Assembly: GCA_030680575.1 (NCBI GenBank)
Contig: JAUXVI010000003.1
Location: 1 to 57,042, forward strand
DNA: 57,042 nt
Reading direction: 5' to 3'
From: Hylemonella sp.
Lineage (GTDB): Bacteria; Pseudomonadota; Gammaproteobacteria; Burkholderiales; Burkholderiaceae_C
A model generated the notes under the pieces. The model was not told the origin of the DNA. It ran no database searches and was given only the letters and a program-made list of their open reading frames with translations. Made by a program: the position numbers and the translations under genes. Within the stretch, counting starts at the first letter, position 1; each line of letters starts with the position of its first letter. Below are positions 12,722 through 21,448 of this stretch, piece by piece.

Positions 12722-13750
12722 ATGGTTGCTGGAGCGACGGTGCGTGTGATGTCTCCGGAAGAGATTTCCGCTCGGGCCGCAGGCGAGACCGCTTTTCTGC
12801 ACTGGCCCGAACGCGCGACATTTTTCGCCGAGCGTGAAATGCGTCTGCGGCAACTCTCCCGGGGCCACGCCATGGGGGATTTTCTCGCGTTCACGGCCGA
12901 CCTCGCCCACGCACAACAGGCGCAGTTGCAAGCGCTGCAAGGTGTGCCCATTCCCGATGGCCGTGCCATCGACGAGGCGGCCCGCCGTGGTCTGCCGCCC
13001 CTGCCCGCCAGCGACTGGCCACGCGACCCTGCATGGCATCGCGTCCTGCGCGCCCTCGCTTCCGACCTGCAGGCCCACGCGCCGGCGGGCGCATCGCCCA
13101 CGCTGCAGCGCCTGGCCAATGCCGACGAGGTTTTTCTGGAGCGCCAGGCCGACGCCCTGCTCACCGGTGTGATGGCCGGGCTTGATCTCGCCAGTGCGCC
13201 CATCGTGGCGGGCGCGCTCCAGGTCTACTGGACGCACATGGTGCTGGCGGTTCGTGAGCACCACCAGGGCCAGGGTCAGCCCTTCGGCCGCATCGACGAC
13301 GAAACCGTGTGCCCTTGCTGCGGCAGCCGCCCCACCGCCAGCATCACGCGCACATCCGGCGACTCGCTGGGTCAGCGATACCTGCATTGCTCGCTGTGCG
13401 GGATGCAATGGCACATGGTGCGCATCAAATGCCCGCACTGCCTCGGCACCAAGAGCCTGTCCTACCACTCGCTTGATGCTGCCGAGCAGAGCAACGATGC
13501 CGAGGCCAGCGCCGCGCGCGCGGCGCTGGCGACTGTTCAGGCCGAAGCCTGCGATGACTGCGGCCACTACCTCAAGATGGTGCACACCGACCGCGACCCC
13601 TTTGTGGAACCGGTGGCCGACGACCTGGCCAGCCTCACGCTGGACCTGCTGGTCTCCGAGACCGGCAAGCAACGCACGGGCGTCAACCTGATGCTGTTGT
13701 TTGGCGAGCCCGAACCGCCCGACGCTTCGCCCCACGCGGGAGGCGACTGA
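12722..13750 (+). CDS. fdhE: Formate dehydrogenase accessory protein FdhE (copy 1)
   Basis: Cytoplasmic maturation factor for Tat-exported formate dehydrogenases. The 342-residue protein carries the family's paired rubredoxin-like cysteine motifs: CPCCGS near residue 198, CSLCGMQWH near 222, CPHC near 239 and CDDCGHYLK near 279. The N-terminal half starts 'VMSPEEISAR', as in copy 2. ATG 12722 is preferred over the adjacent GTG 12719; a GGAGTGAG Shine-Dalgarno lies just upstream. Its stop overlaps the selA start (TGATG), which implies translational coupling. Confidence 0.93.
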   Translation: MVAGATVRVMSPEEISARAAGETAFLHWPERATFFAEREMRLRQLSRGHAMGDFLAFTADLAHAQQAQLQALQGVPIPDGRAIDEAARRGLPPLPASDWPRDPAWHRVLRALASDLQAHAPAGASPTLQRLANADEVFLERQADALLTGVMAGLDLASAPIVAGALQVYWTHMVLAVREHHQGQGQPFGRIDDETVCPCCGSRPTASITRTSGDSLGQRYLHCSLCGMQWHMVRIKCPHCLGTKSLSYHSLDAAEQSNDAEASAARAALATVQAEACDDCGHYLKMVHTDRDPFVEPVADDLASLTLDLLVSETGKQRTGVNLMLLFGEPEPPDASPHAGGD

Positions 13751-15204
13751 TGAGCCGGCCCACCGAATCCGTCGTTGACGGTTCCAAGGCCAGTTTCGAG
13801 GTACACCCGAAAGACCTGCCATCCATTGACCGCCTGCTGCGCCAGCCGGCGGTGGCTTCGCTCGTGATCGAACACGGCCACACGCGTGTTGCGAGCGAAG
13901 CGAGGGCCTTGCTGGACGGCTTGCGCACGCAGGCGCTCGCCGGCGCGCTGCAGACCGGCGCGGTCGCGCCCGATGCCCTGGCCGATGCAATCACGCTGCG
14001 CGTGGAGCACCGCCTCGCGCCACGCATGCGCGCGGTCATCAATCTCACCGGCACGGTGATCCACACCAACCTGGGCCGATCGCTGCTGGCCGACAGTGCG
14101 CTGCAACACCTGCTCGCGCTGATGACCAGCCCGAACAATCTCGAATACAGCCTGGAGAGCGGTGGCCGTGGCGACCGCGACAGCATCGTCGAAGAACTCC
14201 TGTGCACGCTCACCGGTGCGCAGGCTGCGACCGTGGTCAACAACAACGCGGCTGCCGTGCTGCTCACCATCGCGGCCATGGCGCGCGGTAAGGAAGTGAT
14301 CGTCTCGCGCGGTGAACTGGTGGAGATCGGTGGGGCCTTCCGCATGCCCGACGTGATGAGCTCGGCCGGCGCCACGCTGGTGGAGGTGGGCACCACCAAC
14401 CGCACCCACCCGCAGGACTACGAACGCGCCATCACCGAGCGCACCGCGCTGCTCATGAAGGTGCACACCAGCAACTACGCGGTGCAGGGTTTCACCACCG
14501 CGGTGGACGAAGCCGATCTCGCGCCCATCGCCCATGCGCGCGGCTTGCCCCTGGCCACCGATCTCGGTTCGGGCTCGCTGGTCGACCTCGCCCATTGGGG
14601 CCTGCCGCGTGAGCCGCTGCCGCAGGAAAAGCTGGCCGCCGGTTGCGACATCGTCACGTTCAGCGGCGACAAGCTGCTCGGCGGTCCGCAGGCCGGGCTG
14701 ATCGTGGGCAGCAAGGAGGCCGTGGGACGCATCCGCAAGTTCCCCATGAAGCGTGCGCTGCGCATGAGCAAGCTGCCGCTGGCCGCGCTTGAAGCCACGC
14801 TGATGCTCTACCTGCGGCCCGAGCGCCTCACGCAGGACCTGCCCACGCTGCGCCTGCTCACCCGGCCCACCGATGCGATTCGTGCACTCGCCCACACGCT
14901 GCTGCCCGCGGTGACCCACGCGGTGGAGCCGCGCTTCGCGGTGAGCGTGGTCGAACTCATGGGCCAGATCGGTTCGGGCTCGCTGCCGGTGGAGAAGCTG
15001 CCCTCGGCCGGTCTGGCCATTGCACCGCTGCAAAAGAAGGGCGCTGGCCGCGCGCTCGACGAACTCGCCACCGCCATGCGGCAACTGCCCTTGCCGGTGA
15101 TCGGCCGCGTGGCCGACGACCGCCTGCTGCTCGATCTGCGCTGCCTGGAGGACAGCGCTTCGTTCCTGGGTCAGTTGCCGGCATTGCGGCAGACTCTGGC
15201 TTGA
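13750..15204 (+). CDS. selA: L-seryl-tRNA(Sec) selenium transferase (copy 1)
   Basis: PLP enzyme converting Ser-tRNA(Sec) to Sec-tRNA(Sec) with selenophosphate. It is 484 residues. The N-terminal tRNA-binding domain (LPSIDRLLRQPAV...) is followed by the large PLP domain, with '[14 protein letters not shown]', '[11 protein letters not shown]', '[11 protein letters not shown]' and the Schiff-base lysine K308 in '[14 protein letters not shown]' (K295 in E. coli). It is translationally coupled to fdhE. Unlike copy 2, where selA overlaps selB, here 1.4 kb holding a flavoprotein gene separates it from selB. Confidence 0.97.
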   Translation: MSRPTESVVDGSKASFEVHPKDLPSIDRLLRQPAVASLVIEHGHTRVASEARALLDGLRTQALAGALQTGAVAPDALADAITLRVEHRLAPRMRAVINLTGTVIHTNLGRSLLADSALQHLLALMTSPNNLEYSLESGGRGDRDSIVEELLCTLTGAQAATVVNNNAAAVLLTIAAMARGKEVIVSRGELVEIGGAFRMPDVMSSAGATLVEVGTTNRTHPQDYERAITERTALLMKVHTSNYAVQGFTTAVDEADLAPIAHARGLPLATDLGSGSLVDLAHWGLPREPLPQEKLAAGCDIVTFSGDKLLGGPQAGLIVGSKEAVGRIRKFPMKRALRMSKLPLAALEATLMLYLRPERLTQDLPTLRLLTRPTDAIRALAHTLLPAVTHAVEPRFAVSVVELMGQIGSGSLPVEKLPSAGLAIAPLQKKGAGRALDELATAMRQLPLPVIGRVADDRLLLDLRCLEDSASFLGQLPALRQTLA

Positions 15205-15243
15205 ATTCCATTCACCAAACACAACAACGAAACGGGAGATCCC

Positions 15244-16599
15244 ATGAGCCTTGATCGACGCACCTTTCTCGCGGCTGCGGCCGGCGCCACTGGCGCCGTG
15301 CTCGCGGGCTGCGCCACGCCCGGCGCCACCACCGGCCCGGCCGCGCTGCCCTTCTTCATCGGCAACCCGGCGAAGAATCTGCTGCCCAAGGGCAAGGCGC
15401 CGCGTGTGGTGGTGTGTGGCGGCGGCTGGGGCGGACTGACCACCGCCAAGTACCTGCGCCAGCTCGCGCCCTCAGCCGAGGTGGTCCTGCTCGAGCGCAA
15501 CCCGGTCTTCTTCTCCTGCCCGATCAGCAACAAGTGGCTCGTCGACATGGTGGACACCAGCTTCATCACGCACGACTACCTCGGCGTTTCCGAACGCCAC
15601 GGCTACCGCTTCATCCAGGCCGAAGTGCTGGAGGTGGACCGTGGCGCGAAGCGCGTGGTCACCAGCCTGGGCGCGCTCGACTACGACTACCTCGTGCTGG
15701 CACCGGGCATCCGCTACAACTACGAGGCCTGGTTCGGTAACGACCGGCGCGTGGCCGATGCCACGCGCGCCCGTTTCCCCGCCGCGTACGTGAGCAATGC
15801 CGAACACTTTGCCCTCAAGAAGGCGCTGCACAACTTCAAGGGGGGTGACTGGGTCATGACCTTGCCCCCGCCACCGCAGCGGTGCCCGCCGTCACCCTAC
15901 GAGCGTGCGTGCATGGTGGCCTGGTACTTCAAGCACAACAACATCAAGGGCAGGGTCACCATCCTCGACCACAAGGACGGCGTGCGCCCCATCGGCCCGG
16001 GCTTTCGCGCAGCCTTCAACGAGCTCTACAAGGACTACATCACCTATGTGCCCAACGCGCACATTCAGGAAATCGATCCGTTCAGCAAGACCATCAAGAC
16101 CGACGCGGGCGACATGAAGTTCGACCATGCTGTGCTGATGGCCCCCCACCAGGCGGGCGACCTGGCGTGGAAGGCCGGCGCCGTGGGCCTGAACTCGCAA
16201 GGCAAGCCCACAGGATGGGCCGAGGTGGACCCGCTCATGCTCAACCTCAAGGGCGATCCGGACGTGTACGTGATCGGCGACGCGGTGGGCTTCGTCTCGC
16301 CACAGTTCGCGTTCTATCCCAAGAGCGCGCACGTGGCGAACAAGCACGGCCACATCGTGGCGGCCTACATCGCCGAGCGCGTGGCGGGCCGCAGTCCGAA
16401 GGCCGCGCTGCCCGACAACCTCTGCTACATGATGGTCAACGGCGAGCCGCGCGAGGCCATCAGCGTGCAGTTCGACTACAAGGTCAACGACAAGGGTGTG
16501 ATCGAGCAGACGCAGATCGACATCAACCAGCGCAGCGCCGACCTGGTGAAGGAAAACTTCCGTTGGGCCGGCCTGAAGTTCGACGACATGTTCGCCTGA
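15244..16599 (+). CDS. FccB-like FAD-dependent sulfide dehydrogenase-family flavoprotein
   Basis: A 451-residue exported flavoprotein of the flavocytochrome c sulfide dehydrogenase/SQR family. It has a Tat motif (DRRTFL, residues 4-9) and a lipobox (LAGC, 20-23), so it is probably a periplasmic lipoprotein. The FAD Rossmann motif is '[17 protein letters not shown]' (about 55-71) and the second FAD motif is '[10 protein letters not shown]'. Cys214 in '[11 protein letters not shown]' and Cys394 in 'NLCYMMVNG' match the redox disulfide pair of FccB by context and by a 180-residue spacing. No cytochrome partner (fccA) is nearby. Its place between selA and selB, with a GGGAGAT ribosome site, is unusual. 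Its substrate could be sulfide, polysulfide or selenide; this is not decided by sequence. Confidence 0.85.
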   Translation: MSLDRRTFLAAAAGATGAVLAGCATPGATTGPAALPFFIGNPAKNLLPKGKAPRVVVCGGGWGGLTTAKYLRQLAPSAEVVLLERNPVFFSCPISNKWLVDMVDTSFITHDYLGVSERHGYRFIQAEVLEVDRGAKRVVTSLGALDYDYLVLAPGIRYNYEAWFGNDRRVADATRARFPAAYVSNAEHFALKKALHNFKGGDWVMTLPPPPQRCPPSPYERACMVAWYFKHNNIKGRVTILDHKDGVRPIGPGFRAAFNELYKDYITYVPNAHIQEIDPFSKTIKTDAGDMKFDHAVLMAPHQAGDLAWKAGAVGLNSQGKPTGWAEVDPLMLNLKGDPDVYVIGDAVGFVSPQFAFYPKSAHVANKHGHIVAAYIAERVAGRSPKAALPDNLCYMMVNGEPREAISVQFDYKVNDKGVIEQTQIDINQRSADLVKENFRWAGLKFDDMFA

Positions 16600-16623
16600 A
16601 CCCGCCTGCTTGTTCGAATCTTC

Positions 16624-18546
16624 ATGATCATCGGTACCGCAGGCCACATCGACCACGGCAAGACCACGCTGGTGCGCGCGCTCACCGGTGTGGACACCGA
16701 CCGCCTGCCCGAGGAGAAACAGCGCGGCGTGTCGATCGAACTCGGCTATGCGTTTCTGGATTCCCCGGACGGCACCCGCATCGGTTTCATCGACGTGCCC
16801 GGTCACGAGCGCCTGGTGCACACCATGCTCGCCGGTGCCACCGGCATCGACTTCGCTTTGCTGCTGGTGGCGGCCGACGACGGCGTGATGCCGCAGACGC
16901 GCGAACACCTGGCGGTGCTGTCGCTGCTGGGCATCGATCGGGGGCTGGTCGTCATCACCAAGTGCGACCGCGCAGATGCCGCGCGCGTGCTGGCCGTGAC
17001 GGCCGACGTGCGCGAGCTGATTGCGCAGACACCGCTGGCCGGCGCGCTGGTGCTGCCGGTGTCCTCGCACACCGGTGAAGGTCTCGCAGCGCTCAAGGAT
17101 TCGCTGTTCCAGGCCGCGCACGACACGGCCGCCCACATCCGGGCGACCGAGGCATTTCGCCTCGCGGTGGACCGCGCCTTCACGCTCGATGGCGTGGGCA
17201 CGGTGGTCACCGGCACGGTGCACGCGGGCCACGTGAGTGTGGGCGACGAACTGCAACTGGTGCCAGGCAACCGGCGCGCCCGCGTGCGCAGCCTGCACGC
17301 CCAGAACCGCACGGTGACCACCGCCCACGCCGGCCAGCGGTGCGCGGTGGCGCTGGCCGGCGTCGACAAACACGAGATCGAGCGCGGCCAGTGGCTCGCC
17401 GAACCCGCCATGGTCATGACCACCGAGCGGGTGGATGTGCAGCTCACGCTGTGGCACGGTGAGGCGCGCGCCTTGCGGTCGGGCACCAGCGTGCATGTGC
17501 ACCTGGGCTCTGCCTCGGTGCTGGCGTCGGTGGCCGTGCTCGATCCGCCGGTGATCGAACCGGGGCAGAGCGGCCGCGCGCAGTTGGTGCTGCGCAAGCC
17601 GCTCGGCGCCTGGCAAGGCGACCGCGTGGTGCTGCGCGACGCCTCGGCCTCGCGCACGCTGGCCGGTGGCCGCGTGCTCGACCCGTGCGCGCCGGTGCGC
17701 TACCGCCGCACGCCGCAGCGGCTCGCCGAGCTCGATGCCCTGGCGCTGCCCACCGCTCAGGAACGTCTCACCGCGCTGCTGGCTGTGGCGCCGCAAGGGC
17801 TGGACCTGCGCCGCTTCGCCGCCGCCCAAGGCACGCCCGCAGGCGACCTGCCGGCCGGCGTGCTGCGCCACACCGATGCGCACGGCGACCTCGCCCTGGG
17901 CGCGGCGCAGACCGGGCAGGCGCAGGTGCGCGTGCAGCAGGTGCTGACCACCTACCACGCCACACACGCCGAAGAACTCGGCCCCGACAGCGCGCGCCTG
18001 CGCCGCCTGGCGCTGCCGCGCCTGCCCGAAGCCCTGTGGCGCGCCTTGCTCGCGCGCCTGCAGGCCGCTGGCCAGGCGCAGGTGCGCGGCGCTTTCGTGC
18101 ACCTGCCCGAACATGGTGTGCGTCTCTCGGCCACCGAAGAACGGCTGGCCCAGAAAGTAGCCACGCCGCTGCTGGCTGCCGGCTTCGAAGGCGCCTGGGT
18201 GCGCGACCTCGCGCGCGACAGCGGCGAGCCCGAAGCCCTGGTGCGCGTGACCCTGGTGCGCCTGGCCCAGCGCGGCGAGCTCTACCAGGTGGTGAAGGAC
18301 CTCTACTACCCGTTGGCCACGATGGCGCGGCTCACCGCGATCGCACGGCAGGTGGCCACGCAGAACGGGGGCGCGGTGGCGGCCGCCGGGTTTCGCGACG
18401 CGACCGGTCTGGGCCGCAAGCGAGCCATCCAGATCCTGGAACACTTCGACCGCATCGGCCTGTTGCGCCGGGTGGGCGACATGCACTGGCTGCGCGCCGA
18501 CAGCCAGTTGTTTTCAGAGCCTGTCATGGCCGAGGCATCGCCATGA
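16624..18546 (+). CDS. selB: Selenocysteine-specific elongation factor SelB (copy 1)
   Basis: GTPase that carries Sec-tRNA to the ribosome at UGA-SECIS sites. It is 640 residues. The EF-Tu-like domain has G1 'GHIDHGKT', G3 'DVPGHE' and G4 'TKCD', and the '[11 protein letters not shown]' switch I. Domains II-III follow, then four winged helices; the last reads '[22 protein letters not shown]' and binds SECIS RNA. The tRNA-Sec gene begins 18 bases after the stop, so message and tRNA are probably co-transcribed. Confidence 0.97.
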   Translation: MIIGTAGHIDHGKTTLVRALTGVDTDRLPEEKQRGVSIELGYAFLDSPDGTRIGFIDVPGHERLVHTMLAGATGIDFALLLVAADDGVMPQTREHLAVLSLLGIDRGLVVITKCDRADAARVLAVTADVRELIAQTPLAGALVLPVSSHTGEGLAALKDSLFQAAHDTAAHIRATEAFRLAVDRAFTLDGVGTVVTGTVHAGHVSVGDELQLVPGNRRARVRSLHAQNRTVTTAHAGQRCAVALAGVDKHEIERGQWLAEPAMVMTTERVDVQLTLWHGEARALRSGTSVHVHLGSASVLASVAVLDPPVIEPGQSGRAQLVLRKPLGAWQGDRVVLRDASASRTLAGGRVLDPCAPVRYRRTPQRLAELDALALPTAQERLTALLAVAPQGLDLRRFAAAQGTPAGDLPAGVLRHTDAHGDLALGAAQTGQAQVRVQQVLTTYHATHAEELGPDSARLRRLALPRLPEALWRALLARLQAAGQAQVRGAFVHLPEHGVRLSATEERLAQKVATPLLAAGFEGAWVRDLARDSGEPEALVRVTLVRLAQRGELYQVVKDLYYPLATMARLTAIARQVATQNGGAVAAAGFRDATGLGRKRAIQILEHFDRIGLLRRVGDMHWLRADSQLFSEPVMAEASP

Positions 18547-18564
18547 TCGGCCGAGCTTTTCTGC

Positions 18565-18660
18565 GGAGGGGAAACGACCCTGGTGGGTCGGCCGGGCTTC
18601 AAACCCGGTGGGTGGCGCCATGCGTCGCCGGGTGGGTTCGACTCCCATTCTCCTCCGCCA
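18565..18660 (+). tRNA. selC: tRNA-Sec (UCA anticodon), copy 1
   Basis: 96 bases including an encoded CCA (18658-18660) with discriminator G. The anticodon TCA is at 18599-18601 in a CTTCAAA loop. The shape is bacterial tRNA-Sec: an 8-bp acceptor stem (GGAGGGGA with TCTCCTCC, one G-U), a 6-bp D stem (CGACCC/GGGTCG), a 5-bp anticodon stem (CCGGG/CCCGG), a long variable arm (18604 to about 18634) and a 5-bp T stem around the GGTTCGACT loop. It lies between selB and the GcvH-like gene. Confidence 0.97.
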
Positions 18661-18676
18661 CATTCATCACGCAGCC

Positions 18677-19108
18677 GTGAGCGCCTTGCACCTGCACTGC
18701 CCCGACGACCTCCACTACCACGTGGAGCACCAGGTCTGGGCGCGTCTGGACGGCGACGGCCTCGCCACCGTGGGCATCACCGCGCTGGGCATCCAGCTGG
18801 CGGGCGAGATCTACATGTGCCGCCCCAAGTCCGTGGGCTCGACCGTGGAGCAGGGCCGCTCCATCGCCGTGGTGGAGCTGGCCAAGTCCATCGTGTCGGT
18901 GAAGTCGCCGTTGAGTGGCACCGTGGCGGCGGTGAACCCGCGCCTGGCCGACAACCCGGGGCTGGTGCACGAAGACCCGTATGGTGCGGGCTGGCTCGCG
19001 CAGCTGCGCATGGCGGATGGCGACACCGGTCTGCAGGCGCTGGTGCACGGCGAGGCGGTGGCGCCCGCCATGCAGCACCACGCGTGGTTGCACCGCGTGC
19101 AGGAGTAG
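18677..19108 (+). CDS. GcvH-like lipoyl-domain protein (selenium-island copy 1)
   Basis: A 143-residue single-domain protein of the glycine cleavage H/lipoyl-attachment fold. The hairpin that presents the lipoyl lysine is clear: 'VVELAKSIVSVKSPLSGTV', with K70 in the same place as the lipoylated lysine of GcvH (ESVKA...APVSG). A cysteine (C48, in MCRPK) is shared with copy 2. The start is GTG 18677, 17 bases after the tRNA end; any longer reading would run through the tRNA. No gcvT or gcvP is nearby, so a role in glycine cleavage is unlikely. The partner gene encodes a DsrE-like protein, recalling the lipoate-binding proteins that work with DsrE/TusA in sulfur oxidation. Confidence 0.8.
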   Translation: MSALHLHCPDDLHYHVEHQVWARLDGDGLATVGITALGIQLAGEIYMCRPKSVGSTVEQGRSIAVVELAKSIVSVKSPLSGTVAAVNPRLADNPGLVHEDPYGAGWLAQLRMADGDTGLQALVHGEAVAPAMQHHAWLHRVQE

Positions 19109-19111
19109 CCC

Positions 19112-19507
19112 TTGGGTTTTGTCGAACAATCTGTCGCGGGCATCGCGATCCTGTTGTGGGCCAGCGAGCCGGATGCCCCGCACCTGTTGGCCACGCCGTT
19201 TTTTCATGCCGCTGCCGCTGCCGCGATGGATGTTCCGGTGGAGATCTACTTCACCGCGCGCAGCGTGCGGTTGCTGGTGCCTGGCGTGGCGGCTCGGCTG
19301 CGCGCGAGCGAGCGTTTCGACAAGACCGTGCTGGATGCGATGCGTGAAGCCGTGTCGCACGGCGCGCGGCTGCTGGCCTGCACCGATGCGCTGCACGCCC
19401 ACGGCATCGATCCGAAGCAACTCATCCCGGAATGCAGCGGCCACGGCGGCGCGGTGCAGTTCATGGCGCGCGCGGCCGATCTGCGCTGGCGCACGCTGGT
19501 TTTCTAG
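19112..19507 (+). CDS. DsrE-like sulfurtransferase-fold protein (selenium-island copy 1)
   Basis: A 131-residue small soluble protein with the DsrE/F/H fold pattern: 'GIAILLWASE' first strand, 'AAMDVPVEIYFTA' second strand and 'GARLLACTDALHAHGI', whose Cys90 sits where DsrE/TusD carries its persulfide cysteine. A second cysteine (C108, in ECSGHGGAVQFM) is also kept in copy 2. TTG 19112 is the start, with AGGAG six bases upstream and a 3-base gap after the GcvH-like gene. A persulfide or perselenide carrier is the obvious hypothesis; the exact chalcogen is inferred from context only. Confidence 0.78.
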   Translation: MGFVEQSVAGIAILLWASEPDAPHLLATPFFHAAAAAAMDVPVEIYFTARSVRLLVPGVAARLRASERFDKTVLDAMREAVSHGARLLACTDALHAHGIDPKQLIPECSGHGGAVQFMARAADLRWRTLVF

Positions 19508-19520
19508 GATTTGCATCGGC

Positions 19521-20102
19521 ATGCACGACCCTCAACACCACACCAACCCGCTGGCTGGCTTGCTCGATCGCTATTCGGTGGGCACGAAACACCTGGCAGA
19601 TCCCGCGCCTTCGCTCGATGAGCTCCGGCACATGGCCGCAGCGGCCCTGAGAGCGCCGGACCACGCCGGCCTGGTGCCGTTCCGTTTTGCCGCCATCCGC
19701 GGGCAGGCACGTGGGCGTCTGGCCGATCTGTTTGAGCAGGCGGCCCTGATCGCAGGCAAGGGCACGGAAGATGCCGGGCGCGACCGCCACCGCGCGCTCG
19801 ATGCGCCCCTGCTGGTCGCGGTGGTTGCACGCATCGACCCCGGCCACCCGCTGGCCAGCGTGCACGAGCAGTGGATGGCCGTGGGCGGTGCGCTCACCAA
19901 CCTGCTGAACGCGGCGCACGTGCTCGGCTATGCGGGCAAGATGCTCTCGGGTTCCAAGGTACGCGCCGCGCCGGTCGTGGCTGCTTTCTGCGCACCCGGT
20001 GAACAGCTGGTGGGCTGGGTGGTGATGGGCACGGCGCTCAAGGCGGGTTCGCCCAAGTTCAACAAGCCTGCTCCCGCCAAGTTGATGTGCGACTGGCCTT
20101 AG
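19521..20102 (+). CDS. YdjA-like nitroreductase-family flavoprotein
   Basis: A 193-residue FMN-dependent nitroreductase-family protein. 'LRAPDHAGLVPFRFAAI' and 'FEQAALIAGKG' resemble E. coli YdjA ('MRAPDHKSMQPWHFFVI'), and 'GGALTNLLNAAHVLGYAGKMLSG' is the family's second FMN/dimer segment. The usual N-terminal RRS FMN contact is replaced by 'RYSVGTKHL'. It starts at ATG 19521, 13 bases after the DsrE-like gene, so it is probably co-transcribed with it. In E. coli ydjA lies beside selD. There is no counterpart after copy 2. The substrate is unknown. Confidence 0.8.
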   Translation: MHDPQHHTNPLAGLLDRYSVGTKHLADPAPSLDELRHMAAAALRAPDHAGLVPFRFAAIRGQARGRLADLFEQAALIAGKGTEDAGRDRHRALDAPLLVAVVARIDPGHPLASVHEQWMAVGGALTNLLNAAHVLGYAGKMLSGSKVRAAPVVAAFCAPGEQLVGWVVMGTALKAGSPKFNKPAPAKLMCDWP

Positions 20103-20146
20103 TCGAGAGAACAAGGATCCGGCGCCGGGCCGCCCCAAGGCGGATC

Positions 20147-20196
20147 AGCCCCCTCGGGGGGCAGCGGACCACGCGCAGCGGGGAAGCGAGGGGGCT
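20147..20196. terminator. Bidirectional hairpin closing island copy 1
   Basis: AGCCCCCTCG (20147-20156) is exactly complementary to CGAGGGGGCT (20187-20196), lying between the convergent YdjA-like and ModE-like genes. The left arm also self-pairs (CCCCCTCGGGGGG). The GC-rich block from 20120 resembles a dispersed intergenic repeat in this bacterial family (impression, not checked). Confidence 0.65.
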
Positions 20197-20199
20197 TGA

Positions 20200-21327
20200 T
20201 CAATCCCACCAGGGGAGCAAACGCTTCATGGCTGCAACTTCACCGCAATGATCGGTGGCATAACCGGGCAGGGCGTTCAGGCGGTCTTGCCAGGTCCGGC
20301 TGCGCAAGCGCTGCAGCAGGCGCTGCATGGCGGGTTGCTCCAGTGCGCTCTTCAGGCACACCAGCAGGTAGCGCTCTTCGGTGATCGGCACAAAGCCCAG
20401 GCCCTGCGCGCGCGCCGCGTATTCGGTGCCCAGGCCCACGTCGGCGCTCCCGCTGGCCACCGCCTGCGCCACGGCGGCGTGTGAACTTTCCACATTGTGG
20501 TAACCCACGATGTCCATGGGGAGCAGACTGGCTTGTGCCAGCAGCTCGTCGATCAGCAGGCGCGTGCCGGTGCCGATGGCGCGGTTGACGAAACGGGCCT
20601 GCAGGCGTGCCACGTCACCGATGTCGCGCAGCCGCAGCGGGTTGCCCGGCGACACCATGAGACCCTGGGAGCGGCGCGCGAAGCCGATGATCTTGTGCAG
20701 CCCGGGCTTGAGCAGGGGACGGTAGGCGCGTGCGCTCAGGCTGCCAGCGGCAGCGAATGGCTGGGTGTGGAAACCTGCCAGCTCGCAGCGCCCTTCGTTG
20801 AGCGCCCGGATGGCGTCGACGCTGCCGCAGAAGCGGATGTCCAGGTGCAGCGGAGGTGATGCGTTTCGCCCCTCGGTGGCCGTGCCTGCGTGTTGCTGCA
20901 GTTCGGTCAAGGCGTGGTCGTGGCTGGCATAGAGCGTGAGCACGTCACCACTGCTGGTGCTCTTGCCGTCTTCAAACGCCATGGCGAATGCGCGCTCGAG
21001 TTCGGCGCGCAAGCTCTCCATCTGCGGCCCCAGCCGTGCCTGGGCGAGGCGCTCGGCCATGAGCAGGCGCTCACCAAACGGCGTGAGGCGTGCGGCCTGG
21101 CCGCGTTCCCAGAAGATCAGGGCCTGACCCAGACCCGCTTCCCACTCCTTCAGCTGACCCCACACGTGTCGGTAGGACAGGTCGAGTTCGCGCGCCGCGC
21201 CCGAGATGGAGCCGCTGCTGCGCAAGGCGTGCAGCACATCCATCATGGGATTGCGCAGCAGTGCGGGATGTTGCGAGCGCCCTGGTTCCGGTGAGGTCAG
21301 TGTGTAGGAGAGCTCGATCTTTCGCAT
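20200..21327 (-). CDS. ModE/TunR-like regulator with periplasmic-binding-like sensor domain
   Basis: A 375-residue transcription regulator. The N-terminal winged helix ('SGSISGAARELDLSYRHVWGQLKEWE', about residues 36-62) is of the ModE/LysR type. Instead of ModE's TOBE molbindin domain, the C-terminal 220 residues form a periplasmic-binding-protein-like domain ('RFCGSVDAIRALNEGRCELAGFH', 'GIGTGTRLLIDELL', 'SSHAAVAQAVASGSADVGLG'). It is divergent from tupBCA with 121 bases between, so it most likely senses tungstate or molybdate and controls the transporter. Confidence 0.83.
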   Translation of the reverse strand: MRKIELSYTLTSPEPGRSQHPALLRNPMMDVLHALRSSGSISGAARELDLSYRHVWGQLKEWEAGLGQALIFWERGQAARLTPFGERLLMAERLAQARLGPQMESLRAELERAFAMAFEDGKSTSSGDVLTLYASHDHALTELQQHAGTATEGRNASPPLHLDIRFCGSVDAIRALNEGRCELAGFHTQPFAAAGSLSARAYRPLLKPGLHKIIGFARRSQGLMVSPGNPLRLRDIGDVARLQARFVNRAIGTGTRLLIDELLAQASLLPMDIVGYHNVESSHAAVAQAVASGSADVGLGTEYAARAQGLGFVPITEERYLLVCLKSALEQPAMQRLLQRLRSRTWQDRLNALPGYATDHCGEVAAMKRLLPWWD

Positions 21328-21372
21328 GGTGCGAGAGTTTGCCTGAAAGAGCTTGTCACTCGCCTGTCGCGT

Positions 21373-21396
21373 CGTATGTAGTCGGCTTCATATCGC
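21373..21396. promoter_or_regulatory. Candidate ModE-type operator between regulator and tupB
   Basis: An imperfect dyad, CGTATGTAG (21373-21381) facing the complement of TTCATATCG (21387-21395), lies midway between the divergent ModE-like and tupB genes. Six of nine positions match, and the spacing resembles the long, AT-cored ModE boxes. Its location makes it the best operator candidate for the tungstate genes. Confidence 0.4.
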
Positions 21397-21448
21397 GTCA
21401 TTACGTACTCTCAATCCGGGAGCACCCCCGTAAGCTTGGCCGCAACAT

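Noticed and set aside
15244..16599. Conventional flavocytochrome c sulfide dehydrogenase (fccAB) or sox locus
   Set aside because: No cytochrome subunit or sox genes are adjacent; the gene lies within the selA-selB operon.
15892..18486. 864-codon open frame on the minus strand opposite selB and the FccB-like gene
   Set aside because: It is a shadow of high-GC coding DNA: His/Arg/Gly/Ala-rich, no domain, and fully opposite well-supported genes.
18677..19108. True glycine cleavage H protein
   Set aside because: The lipoyl motif is present, but there is no gcvT/gcvP and the location beside tRNA-Sec and DsrE-like genes points elsewhere.
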